This document shows positions 6,164-13,519 of a stretch of 16,514 bases of DNA, piece after piece (within the stretch, counting starts at the first letter, position 1; the number at the start of each line of letters is the position of its first letter). The stretch comes from an uncultured Bacteroidia bacterium. Its GTDB lineage: Bacteria; Bacteroidota; Bacteroidia; Bacteroidales; UBA932. Below the pieces are notes generated by a model. That model made no database searches. It worked only from the letters and a program-made list of their open reading frames with translations, and was not told the DNA's origin. Position numbers and translations under genes: made by a program. The stretch lies in NCBI GenBank assembly GCA_902795785.1, contig CADBMK010000048.1, positions 1 to 16,514 on the forward strand, written 5' to 3'.

Positions 6164-6966
6164 TAGAATTTAATGTATGCGGCAGGGTCAACGGCTGACC
6201 CTTCAAGCCAGAGCTCGATCCGAAGGTTGTGGCCGGTAGCCAGGTCGGCGCCGGCGAGTGCTATTGATGAGCCTGCGGCTATCTTGTCTCCTGCTTTGCG
6301 GAGCAGGCGCTGGTTATGCTTTATGATTGACACCAGGTTGCTGGCGTGCTGGATGGCAATGGTGTAGCCGGAGTCGTCGTTCCATCCGGCGAATATCACG
6401 GTTCCCGCCAGGGGTGCCATTACTACTGAGTTCGGTGAGGATTTGATGTCGATGTAAGGATGCTTGGCCTTGTCGAAGGCGCCCACTACCGTACCGTTGA
6501 CCGGAGTGAAGAAATGCATTCCCTCAACCTGAAGTGCCCTGGGCTTTTTGTTGGAAACCTCGAACTGCTCAGCGTCACGTACCTCTTTTCTGAGGATGGA
6601 ATCCTTCTTCTGCATTTCGTTGTTCTCTGCTATAGTAAGCATCCTTGCCTGTCTTGCGGAGATTGCGAGTATGCTGTCCGTAGGGATGGGAGTCTTGCCG
6701 TCAAGGACACGGACCAGATTTTCCGAGTAGAGTTCCCACCTTGCTATTACCGCCTCCAGGGAATCAACCTTGATTGCGTTCTGGATGGCCGCCCTTTTTG
6801 TGCGGGCGTCCGGATAGCCAGGGATGAACGTCCTTGCCGGAGTGAAGGCAAAGAAACAGTACATGCCGGCGAAAATCAGCAGTCCGATGCTTGCCTGGCG
6901 CAGATGTCTGGTGGTTTTCACCTCTTTGATGACGGCATCTACAATTTCTTTATTTTGTCTTGACAT
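6163..6966 (-). CDS. Membrane-anchored LytM (M23-like) protein, degenerate active site
   Basis: 267 residues: a cytoplasmic N-terminus of about 25, one membrane helix (about 26-42, SIGLLIFAGMYCFFAF), a helical linker rich in charged residues (about 55-135), then a LytM/M23 domain (about 150-267). The domain keeps the first two zinc ligands (H169 and D173 in KHPYID) but the HxH motif usually written GPHLHFE.W is GHNLRIELW here, so N247 and R249 replace both histidines. This predicts a non-catalytic LytM domain, as in EnvC or NlpD, which activate amidases; that role here is inference. The ATG at 6964-6966 is chosen over a TTG three bases upstream. It is the first gene of the dxr-rseP operon and overlaps dxr by one base; it is transcribed divergently from ruvX. 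Confidence 0.82.
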   Translation of the reverse strand: MSRQNKEIVDAVIKEVKTTRHLRQASIGLLIFAGMYCFFAFTPARTFIPGYPDARTKRAAIQNAIKVDSLEAVIARWELYSENLVRVLDGKTPIPTDSILAISARQARMLTIAENNEMQKKDSILRKEVRDAEQFEVSNKKPRALQVEGMHFFTPVNGTVVGAFDKAKHPYIDIKSSPNSVVMAPLAGTVIFAGWNDDSGYTIAIQHASNLVSIIKHNQRLLRKAGDKIAAGSSIALAGADLATGHNLRIELWLEGSAVDPAAYIKF

Positions 6967-6984
6967 CAATAATTCTTAATTTTG
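6954..6984 (+). promoter_or_regulatory. Promoter of the ruvX-def-pmm operon
   Basis: TTTG at 6954-6957 and TAATTTTG at 6977-6984 with 19 bases between: a perfect Bacteroidota promoter. The -33 box lies inside the first codons of the divergent lytM-like gene. The expected start of transcription (about 6988-6991) coincides with the ruvX ATG at 6991, so the mRNA would have almost no leader. Confidence 0.72.
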
Positions 6985-6990
6985 TCCTAT

Positions 6991-7479
6991 ATGGAAAGAC
7001 TCGTCGGGATAGATTTCGGAAGAAAAAGAGTAGGGGTCGCAGTCAGTGATCCGCTCAAGATTTTTGCTTCCGCCCTCGAAACCGTTCCTACTGCAAATAT
7101 AATAGATTATCTCAAAAAATATGCTGCAGCGGAGACGGTGGAGCGCTTCGTGGTAGGGTGGCCGACCAATATGGACGGACGTCCTTCGGAGGCTGCCGCC
7201 GACGTGGAAGTTTTTGTTAAACAGTTGACTGCGGCATTTCCTGGTGTTCCGGTTACGATGGAGGACGAGCGGTTTACTTCCGTTCTTGCCCACCGCGCGA
7301 TGATAGACGGCGGTATGAAGGCCAAGGACAGGAAGGATAAGAACTCCGTGGACAAGATCAGTGCGGCTATTATCCTTCAAAGTTATCTCGATCGTCTTTC
7401 GGGTACGTCTTTTGTAGGAAATCCTGATTCAGTGCCCGACACTCTTTCGAGAAATGTCAGCAGGAAAAGAAGGAAATAA
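6991..7479 (+). CDS. ruvX: YqgF/RuvX family putative Holliday junction resolvase / pre-16S rRNA nuclease
   Basis: 162 residues with the RNase H-like fold signature of YqgF: GIDFGRKRVGVAVSDP at the N-terminus (catalytic D8), VVGWPTNMDG near 54-63, MEDERFTS with the second acidic residue, and KNSVDKISAAIIL carrying the third aspartate. The family acts in 5' end maturation of 16S rRNA in E. coli and has been proposed as a Holliday junction resolvase. It is somewhat longer than the usual 138-150 because of a C-terminal tail rich in Ser and Arg (about 135-162) after the fold. ATG 6991 gives the standard MERLVGID start; an in-frame TTG at 6982 lies within the -7 box and is rejected. def follows after 2 bases. 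Confidence 0.92.
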   Translation: MERLVGIDFGRKRVGVAVSDPLKIFASALETVPTANIIDYLKKYAAAETVERFVVGWPTNMDGRPSEAAADVEVFVKQLTAAFPGVPVTMEDERFTSVLAHRAMIDGGMKAKDRKDKNSVDKISAAIILQSYLDRLSGTSFVGNPDSVPDTLSRNVSRKRRK

Positions 7480-7481
7480 TT

Positions 7482-8036
7482 ATGATACAACCAATTTACC
7501 TATATGGTTCGCAGGTTCTTCGTCAGAAGGCCGCTGAAATCGATTTGAACGACAAGGAAGGCATCGCCGCCCTTGTCCAGGACCTTAAGGACACCCTCGT
7601 GAATTCTGAGGGAGTTGGCCTTGCGGCGCCTCAGATCGGTGTCAGCAAGAGGGTTGTGATAGTGGATGGCCGTGACATGGCCGACGTATATCCTTATCTG
7701 AAGGATTTCGTCCGCGTTATCATCAACCCTGTGATTGTTGAGGAGAGCGAGACGAAGTGCGAGTACAATGAGGGATGCCTCAGCGTTCCGGGCGTTTATG
7801 CCGACGTCGTGAGGCCTGAATGGATGACCGTTGAGTATTACAACGAGAATCTTGAGAAAGTAACGGAGAAATTTGAAAAATTTGCCTGCCGTATGGTCCA
7901 GCACGAGATGAGTCATCTCGACGGCTGCATGTTCGTGGATCTGGTTGCGCCAATCCGTAAGAAGATTATTGCAAAGAAGCTCCAGAACATATCCAAGGGC
8001 AAGGTGTCCACACACTATAACTCTAAAATCAAATAA
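7482..8036 (+). CDS. def: Peptide deformylase
   Basis: Removes the formyl group from the N-terminal methionine of new proteins. 184 residues. All three motifs are present: GVGLAAPQIG at 44-53, EGCLSVPG with metal ligand C99, and QHEMSHLDG with metal ligands H141 and H145 and catalytic E142. The third motif usually has Asp where this protein has S144 (HExDH); that position is not a metal ligand, so activity is expected. It sits 2 bases after ruvX and 2 bases before the phosphohexomutase gene, so the three are one transcript. A longer loop before the second motif and the C-terminal basic tail (IRKKIIAKKLQNISKGK) match Bacteroidota deformylases. Confidence 0.96.
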   Translation: MIQPIYLYGSQVLRQKAAEIDLNDKEGIAALVQDLKDTLVNSEGVGLAAPQIGVSKRVVIVDGRDMADVYPYLKDFVRVIINPVIVEESETKCEYNEGCLSVPGVYADVVRPEWMTVEYYNENLEKVTEKFEKFACRMVQHEMSHLDGCMFVDLVAPIRKKIIAKKLQNISKGKVSTHYNSKIK

Positions 8037-8038
8037 CC

Positions 8039-9397
8039 ATGGGCGCTTTTCATGCTTATGATATCAGAGGAATCTGGAAAGAGGACTTTGATGAGAGCAC
8101 CGTTTACAAGGTAGGCTATTTCCTGCCTAAGCTCCTCGGTGCTGATAAGGTACTTGTCGGTCGTGACTGCAGGGAGTCTTCTCCTGCCATTCACGAGGCT
8201 CTTCTCAAGGGTATAACCGATTCGGGTGCCGATGTTTACGACATTGGCCTCAGTACTACGCCTCTAGTTTATTTCGGAACTGCATTCTACGGCTTCAAGG
8301 CCTCAGTGCAGATTACAGCATCTCATAATCCGGCCGAATATAACGGCCTTAAGGTCTCAAGGGAGAACGCTCTTCCAGTGGGACTCGATACCGGACTCGG
8401 ACAGATCAAACAGTGGATAGACGAAGGAAAACCTACTCCTGAGGCAGAAAGGAAGGGACAGGTTTTCGATAAGGATGCAAGGCAGGACTATCTTGCCTTC
8501 CTCAGGAGGTATATGTCAGACCTGACCGGCCTCAGCCTTGCCTTCGACCTTTCCAACGGTATGGCCTCCCTTTTTGCAAAGGACCTTTTCGGAAATGCTC
8601 CAGCCTATATCTATGATGAGATGGACGGAAGGTTCCCGAATCATGAGCCAAACCCTCTCGTTCCAAAGAATGTTGAGGCTCTTAAGGCTCTCGTAAGGAA
8701 GACCGGCGCCGATGTGGGCGTAATCTACGACGGTGACGCGGACCGCGTCATGTTTGTTGACGAGAACGCCGAGTTTGTTTCTCCGGACCTTATGATCGCC
8801 CTGCTGGGTCACTACTTTGCCGGGGAGAGGAAGGAATTCGGTACCGTGATCCAGGATATCAGAAGTTCAAAGGCTGTGGGAGAGTATCTCGAGCCTATGG
8901 GCTACAAGATGTATACATGGAAGGTCGGCAGGGCCAATGCTGCGCACAGACTCCGCGAGATTGACGGACTCTTCGGCGGCGAGCTTGCCGGTCATTATTA
9001 TTTCAAAGATTTCTTCTATTCCGACAGCGGCCTCCTGGCCTCTATCCTTGCCCTGGGCGTCATCGCTTCTTTCAAGAAGAAGGGCGTTCCGTTCAGCAAG
9101 ATCATCGCCGGCATAGCCCGTTACAAGAATTCGGGTGAAATCAACTTCCGCCTTGAGGACAAGGACGGCGCGATGGATGCCGTCAGGGATTATTTCATTT
9201 CCCAGGAAACTCCTCTCAAGCAGATGGATTTCGACGGCTACAGGGTGGAGTTCAAAGACTGGTGGTTCAATATCAGAAAGTCTAATACGGAGCCTTACCT
9301 GCGTTTCATTTGTGAGGCCTCATCTGACGAACTCCTTGAGGAAAAGATTAGAATAACATCTGAAATTCTCCAGACAAAGTTTGGAGCTACACGTTAA
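8039..9397 (+). CDS. Phosphomannomutase/phosphoglucomutase (alpha-D-phosphohexomutase)
   Basis: Interconverts hexose 6-phosphate and 1-phosphate through a phosphoserine intermediate, giving mannose-1-P or glucose-1-P for sugar-nucleotide synthesis. 452 residues with the four family motifs in order: catalytic TASHNP with S95, the metal loop DGDADR near 225, the sugar-binding loop GGELAGHYYF near 315, and the phosphate-binding RKSNTEPYLRF near 422-432. The GELAGH form of the sugar loop is the one in AlgC-like PMM/PGM enzymes, so dual mannose/glucose use is likely; a symbol such as manB cannot be chosen by eye. Placed 2 bases after def and 8 bases before the M23/LysM gene, it is part of a growth and envelope operon. 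It could supply the polysaccharide genes near the right end of the window. Confidence 0.92.
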   Translation: MGAFHAYDIRGIWKEDFDESTVYKVGYFLPKLLGADKVLVGRDCRESSPAIHEALLKGITDSGADVYDIGLSTTPLVYFGTAFYGFKASVQITASHNPAEYNGLKVSRENALPVGLDTGLGQIKQWIDEGKPTPEAERKGQVFDKDARQDYLAFLRRYMSDLTGLSLAFDLSNGMASLFAKDLFGNAPAYIYDEMDGRFPNHEPNPLVPKNVEALKALVRKTGADVGVIYDGDADRVMFVDENAEFVSPDLMIALLGHYFAGERKEFGTVIQDIRSSKAVGEYLEPMGYKMYTWKVGRANAAHRLREIDGLFGGELAGHYYFKDFFYSDSGLLASILALGVIASFKKKGVPFSKIIAGIARYKNSGEINFRLEDKDGAMDAVRDYFISQETPLKQMDFDGYRVEFKDWWFNIRKSNTEPYLRFICEASSDELLEEKIRITSEILQTKFGATR

Positions 9398-9405
9398 TTG
9401 AATTG

Positions 9406-10419
9406 ATGAAAAGTATAAGTGGTTTTATCGCGGCTGTGGCACTGCTGCTGCCGTTATGGAATAACGTGGCATCGGCTCAGACCCTGATTATGAGGCCTGC
9501 GCTTCAGCCCGTCAAGTCCCTGGAGGGACAGAACTCAGCAATGGATACCATCGACACGGCAAACCCTGCCGTCAAGATTATCCTTTACGATGACAATACA
9601 TGGCAGTACTGGAAGCATCCCGATTTTGCTCTGCTTTCAGATACGTTCTCGCGCAACTGGGACAACCTTTCGGTGGATCCTTACCACGTTTCACTGGATC
9701 AGCTGGAAGACAGGGTTACTTTCTGGCTTGTCGATTCACTTTCGGCATACAGATGCCCGTATCAGACCAAGGTTTATTCTCCGTTCGGCTACCGTCACGG
9801 CCGCCGTCACATGGGTGTGGACCTTCCTCTCAAGACAGGTCAGCCGGTATATGCTGCCTTCTCAGGCAGGGTGAGGCTTTCCAAGGTTTACCGCGGATAC
9901 GGTAACCTTGTGGTGATTCGTCACGAGAATGGCCTTGAAACATTCTATGGGCATCTCTCAAAGCGCCTTGTTGAGGCTGGAGACTGGGTTTCTGCCGGAG
10001 ATGTCATTGGTCTTGGCGGTTCTACCGGGCGTTCTACCGGACCTCATCTCCATTTCGAGGTCCGTTACCAGGGTTATGCCTTCGATCCGCAGTGGGTCAT
10101 CGACTTCGAGTCCGGAATACTCCGTCACAGGGCCTTTGTCCTGAAGAAGAAGTATCTCAGCGCGGCCAGCAAGTATGTTCCTGAAACCGAAACTGAGGAC
10201 GATGAAATCATGGAGGCCGATTCCCTTGACAAGGCTGCAGCGGCAAAGGCCCTCAAGCAGGCGGCCGAGGCTGCCAAGAGGTATCATACTGTAAGAAAGG
10301 GAGAAACGCTGTCCGTAATTGCCCGCAAGGAGGGTACTACGGTGGCCAAGATTTGTAAACTTAACGGTATCACAACCAAAACTGTGCTCAAAATTGGTCG
10401 TAAACTTAGGGTCAAGTAG
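9406..10419 (+). CDS. Secreted M23 peptidase with C-terminal LysM domain
   Basis: Probable murein endopeptidase. 337 residues from ATG 9406; an in-frame TTG one codon earlier is not needed. Signal peptide 1-24 with cleavage likely after ASA. The M23 domain (about 115-225) has a complete zinc site: SPFGYRHGRRHMGVD with the first His and Asp, FYGHLS, and GPHLHFEV with the HxH pair. An acidic and alanine-rich linker follows (about 255-290, ETETEDDEIME and KAAAAKALKQAAEAAKR), then a LysM domain of about 45 residues (YHTVRKGETLSVIARKEG onwards) that binds the glycan chains. Unlike the LytM-like protein encoded at 6163-6966, nothing catalytic is missing. It follows the phosphohexomutase by 8 bases and is likely in the same operon. 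Confidence 0.92.
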   Translation: MKSISGFIAAVALLLPLWNNVASAQTLIMRPALQPVKSLEGQNSAMDTIDTANPAVKIILYDDNTWQYWKHPDFALLSDTFSRNWDNLSVDPYHVSLDQLEDRVTFWLVDSLSAYRCPYQTKVYSPFGYRHGRRHMGVDLPLKTGQPVYAAFSGRVRLSKVYRGYGNLVVIRHENGLETFYGHLSKRLVEAGDWVSAGDVIGLGGSTGRSTGPHLHFEVRYQGYAFDPQWVIDFESGILRHRAFVLKKKYLSAASKYVPETETEDDEIMEADSLDKAAAAKALKQAAEAAKRYHTVRKGETLSVIARKEGTTVAKICKLNGITTKTVLKIGRKLRVK

Positions 10420-10437
10420 AAAAAAATACTAACTTTA
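10406..10437 (+). promoter_or_regulatory. Possible promoter of the Na/Pi cotransporter gene
   Basis: TTAG at 10406-10409 and TAACTTTA at 10430-10437, spacing 20: each box differs from the Bacteroidota consensus by one base. It overlaps the end of the M23/LysM gene. Transcription would start near 10443, about 15 bases before the ATG. No terminator is seen, so readthrough from the upstream operon is also possible. Confidence 0.4.
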
Positions 10438-10457
10438 CCCTTCGTAATCAATAGAGT

Positions 10458-12131
10458 ATGATTTTCGTAAAGCTTCTCGGCGCCCTTGCCCTTCTCATGT
10501 TTGGTATGAAGGCAATGAGCGACGCCCTTCAGAAGATGGCGGGACCTTCGCTTCGTCACCTTCTTGGAACGATGACGACCAACCGGTTTACAGGTTTGCT
10601 GACCGGTATGTTCGTGACTGTTTCAGTTCAGTCTTCGGCGGCAACAACCGTGATGACGGTTTCGTTTGTAAGTTCAGGTTTGCTGACCCTGGCCCAGGCT
10701 ATCTCGGTGATCATGGGTGCAAATATCGGAACGACGCTGTCCGCCTGGATCATGTCGGCCGGATTCTCGTTCAACATCACAAACATTGTCTGGCCGTTCT
10801 TCCTCCTGGGAATCATACTCATCTATTCCAAGAAATACCGTTTCTTCGGAGACTTCCTCTTTGGTCTTTCCTTCCTGCTCTTTGCGCTCGGAACCTTGAG
10901 TATGACGGGTAAGGAGATGAATCTTTCAGAGAATCAGACCATTACGAACTTCTTTATGATGTTCGACGCCGGCAGTTACTGGAGCATTCTCCTTTTCCTT
11001 CTTGTCGGTACGGTTCTCACCGTGGTGGCCCAGTCTTCCGCAGCCCTGATGGCCCTTACCATCGTGCTGTGTACTGAAGGAACCCTTCCTTTGTACCTGG
11101 GACTTGCACTTGTCCTCGGAGAGAATATCGGAACCACGATTACTGCCAACGTTGTGGCGATGACAGCCAATACCCAGGCCCGCAGAGCAGCATTCTCGCA
11201 CTTGATTTTCAATGTGTTCGGTGTTTGCTGGGTGCTCCTGTTCTTCTATCCGTTCGTGGATTTCGTCTGCGGCCTCGTGGATATCGACCCGTCTTCAGCC
11301 CATCAGAATAACGCAAGCCTTTCATTCGGCCTTGCTGCTTTCCATACGGCGTTCAATGTGACAAATACGCTCATCCTCATCTGGTTCATCCCTCAGATAG
11401 AGAAGCTTGTAACAAGGATTATCAAGCCTCGCAAGTCTGAACTTGATAATGAGTTCCATCTCACGTTCATCCATCAGGGAATCATCAAGACTCCGGAAAT
11501 CGCAGTCCTTTCTGCCCAGAAGGAAATCAGTATCTACTGTGACCAGACAAGGCACCTGTTCGATGTTACCCGTACGATGCTTAAGCCAGATGTGGACCTT
11601 ATCAGCGTATCCGCACAGGTTGACAGCCTTGAAAGCATGTCAGACAGGATGGAAGTAGAGATAGGCAAGTATCTTTCCGATGTGTCGGATGCCCATCTTT
11701 CCGATGCCACCAAGGGTAAGATCCGTTCTATGTACCGTCAGATAAACGAGATGGAGAGTATCGGCGACAGCTGTCAGGATATCGCACGCATCCTGAAGCG
11801 TCAGGCTGCCGGCGGTGAGAAACTCACGCCTCAGATTATCGGATTTGCGGAAGAACTCTTTGCCCTCCTTGCAGAATGCCTTGACAATATGGACAAGGTA
11901 CTCAAGAATCCGGAGACCAATGTTGACGAACACGACAGACGCCGCGTAAAGACTATGTGCAACTCTCTCCGTGAGCAGAACGTAGCCCTGTCTGGTGCAC
12001 GTGCCTATTCTTATATTGTCAGCTCCATTTTCAATGACCTGATCAACGAGGCTGATGAGCTCTCCGGCTTCATCGAGAATGTGGAGCAGGCACGCCGAGG
12101 CGGTAAGTTTTATTCGTCAAGGATTGACTGA
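10458..12131 (+). CDS. Na+/phosphate cotransporter (NptA/PNaS family) with PhoU-like tail
   Basis: Inner-membrane sodium-coupled phosphate transporter. 557 residues: a membrane part of about 1-325 and a soluble helical part of about 345-557. The two inverted repeats of the family are plain: QSSAAT at 58-63 with GANIGTT at 87-93, and QSSAA at 192-196 with GENIGTT at 221-227. The soluble part is long-helical and acidic (for example KIRSMYRQINEMESIGDS), like the PhoU domain fused to many bacterial members, which may tie transport to phosphate status. The ATG at 10458 puts the first helix (VKLLGALALLMFGMKAM) at the N-terminus, as usual. The 3' end overlaps the convergent kinase gene by 22 bases. 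Confidence 0.92.
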   Translation: MIFVKLLGALALLMFGMKAMSDALQKMAGPSLRHLLGTMTTNRFTGLLTGMFVTVSVQSSAATTVMTVSFVSSGLLTLAQAISVIMGANIGTTLSAWIMSAGFSFNITNIVWPFFLLGIILIYSKKYRFFGDFLFGLSFLLFALGTLSMTGKEMNLSENQTITNFFMMFDAGSYWSILLFLLVGTVLTVVAQSSAALMALTIVLCTEGTLPLYLGLALVLGENIGTTITANVVAMTANTQARRAAFSHLIFNVFGVCWVLLFFYPFVDFVCGLVDIDPSSAHQNNASLSFGLAAFHTAFNVTNTLILIWFIPQIEKLVTRIIKPRKSELDNEFHLTFIHQGIIKTPEIAVLSAQKEISIYCDQTRHLFDVTRTMLKPDVDLISVSAQVDSLESMSDRMEVEIGKYLSDVSDAHLSDATKGKIRSMYRQINEMESIGDSCQDIARILKRQAAGGEKLTPQIIGFAEELFALLAECLDNMDKVLKNPETNVDEHDRRRVKTMCNSLREQNVALSGARAYSYIVSSIFNDLINEADELSGFIENVEQARRGGKFYSSRID

Positions 12132-12886
12132 GCCCAGCGTGGAAGATCTTCCACGTACTGCTTATCCAGTTTTCCGTTCTTGAACCTCATCAGCAGCTTG
12201 GCGTCGGTATTGTGCGCCGAGTTGTCGAAGATGTAGCTTGCGTCTGCAATCTTCACGAGGGCGCGGCTGTTGAGCAGTGATTCCATATATCTTGAGATAA
12301 TGGTCTTGATTGGGATGGAATGGCCACCTTTCATCACTCGTATGGCTACCCTTGATGCGTGAACGGTAGGGGAGTATGTGCATACGAAGAGGTACATGAT
12401 ATAGTATCCCGCTGCCTTGGCCCTTTTTATGAAGTCGAGTTTGTCCACTCCGGACACTGTCTCGAAGGCGATAGGTTTCATTTCTGCAAGGCAGGCCTCG
12501 CGTTCCTCGGCGCAGTATTTTGCGCTCTTGGCAATTGCGTTGTCGTCATTCCAGCCGCCGTACAGGTTCTGGGCGATGAAGTCCTGGTTCTGATACACCA
12601 TTCCCTTAAGCCAGCCGTGTTTGGCAAGTTTGGTCATTATGGACGTCTTGCCCGCACCGTTCGGCCCCGCCATTATAAGAAGCAGAGGACGCTCTTTCAG
12701 CTGCTTCCTTTCAACGTCAAGGGAATATATGTGTGTGGTCTCGATATGAGTGAAATACTCTTCAAGACATTCTTCGTTGGTCTTTCCCGCCGTGGCTCCC
12801 GTTTCAACGAGGAGACTTTGAAATTCGTCCATCGGCAATTCATCCATTGCTTTCAGACGAAAATCATTAAGATTTGTATTTGACAT
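12110..12886 (-). CDS. Zeta-toxin-like P-loop kinase (COG4185-type)
   Basis: 258 residues. A helical, acidic N-terminal region (about 1-65) precedes a kinase domain with Walker A GPNGAGKT at 74-81 (K80), a NQDFIAQNLYGG segment where zeta toxins have N-[AP]-D, FETVSG near 143, and the family stretch RVMKGGHSIPIKTIISRY. Zeta toxins phosphorylate UDP-N-acetylglucosamine; related chromosomal proteins have unproven substrates, so UDP-GlcNAc kinase activity is a family-based guess. The N-terminal extension is longer than in minimal members, which start just before Walker A. No separate epsilon-like antitoxin gene is visible. It lies 27 bases after upxY on the same strand, with no promoter between, so they are probably co-transcribed. 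Its last 22 bases overlap the end of the phosphate transporter gene. Confidence 0.82.
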   Translation of the reverse strand: MSNTNLNDFRLKAMDELPMDEFQSLLVETGATAGKTNEECLEEYFTHIETTHIYSLDVERKQLKERPLLLIMAGPNGAGKTSIMTKLAKHGWLKGMVYQNQDFIAQNLYGGWNDDNAIAKSAKYCAEEREACLAEMKPIAFETVSGVDKLDFIKRAKAAGYYIMYLFVCTYSPTVHASRVAIRVMKGGHSIPIKTIISRYMESLLNSRALVKIADASYIFDNSAHNTDAKLLMRFKNGKLDKQYVEDLPRWAQSILDE

Positions 12887-12913
12887 TTCGGTTAGTGTAT
12901 TATCTGTTTGGTT

Positions 12914-13432
12914 TTAATCAATCTTCTTTACTATGTCACTGGATATCTCAGCGATTGCTGTCCCGAGTATGTCCAGTCTTACGGCTATCTTTGCCTTGTT
13001 GTCAATTTTTATAAGCTCGCACCTCATTCCTTTCATTGGCCCGGAAGTAATCTCCACCACATCTCCCGGCGCCAGCGGTTCAGTCCTTATTTCCACTCCG
13101 GTGTCTTCCGCTGAGTTTGACACCATGGCCATAAACACCTCCATTTGCCTGTCTGGAATGATTACCGGGTTGTAGGCGCCTCCGTTGGACATGTATCTGG
13201 TAATTCCGGGGATGTCCCTGATGACATCAATCCTCCGGTCAAGTGTGGTGCGGATGAAAATCATTCGCGGAAGGACTATCCTTTCAATGACCTTCCACCT
13301 GTCGCTCCACCTGTGTTTGACTTTCTGGATAGGAAGATAACACTCGACGCCGTCCTTTGTAAGCATATCCCTGACCTTTTTTTCCTGGCATGATTTGAGA
13401 TATGCGACGTGCCAATGCAATTCCTTCTCCAT
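12914..13432 (-). CDS. upxY: UpxY-family transcription antiterminator (NusG-like)
   Basis: 172 residues. NGN domain at about 5-105 beginning LHWHVAYLKSCQEKKVRDML, with ERIVLPRMIFIRT and GITRYMSNGG in the middle as in UpxY proteins of Bacteroides; KOW-type domain at about 118-165 starting PGDVVEITSGPMKGMRCEL. UpxY proteins bind RNA polymerase at the leader of a capsular polysaccharide operon and prevent early termination. Here the gene is on the minus strand and the only gene behind it is the zeta-like kinase; the polysaccharide-type genes are on its other side. So its target operon is unclear: it may act in trans or on its own short transcript. ATG 13430-13432 gives the standard MEKELHWH start. 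A TATATTTG box is 22-30 bases upstream. Confidence 0.9.
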   Translation of the reverse strand: MEKELHWHVAYLKSCQEKKVRDMLTKDGVECYLPIQKVKHRWSDRWKVIERIVLPRMIFIRTTLDRRIDVIRDIPGITRYMSNGGAYNPVIIPDRQMEVFMAMVSNSAEDTGVEIRTEPLAPGDVVEITSGPMKGMRCELIKIDNKAKIAVRLDILGTAIAEISSDIVKKID

Positions 13433-13454
13433 TTAATTCTCTTCTTTTCTTACT

Positions 13455-13462
13455 CAAATATA
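13455..13462 (-). promoter_or_regulatory. -7 box of the upxY promoter
   Basis: TATATTTG read on the minus strand, a perfect -7 box; no TTTG is found at the expected -33 distance, only a T-rich stretch. Transcription would start near 13450, about 17 bases before the upxY ATG, leaving a leader too short for the usual UpxY target site. Confidence 0.5.
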
Positions 13463-13484
13463 AGACTAAAAATCAGAAAAATTG

Positions 13485-13492
13485 TAAATTTG
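13485..13492 (+). promoter_or_regulatory. -7 box of the glycosyltransferase promoter
   Basis: TAAATTTG on the plus strand matches TAnnTTTG; no TTTG is present at -33. Start of transcription would be near 13497, about 22 bases before the GTG chosen for the glycosyltransferase. With the upxY box it makes the 87-base gap a divergent promoter region. Confidence 0.45.
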
Positions 13493-13519
13493 GATGGGGA
13501 TTACATTAATCATTCAATC

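Noticed and set aside
12359..12883. 174-codon plus-strand frame opposite the zeta-like kinase, considered as an antitoxin
   Set aside because: It is a mirror of the kinase codons, has no promoter box, and its composition (many Cys, Val, His) does not look like a real protein.
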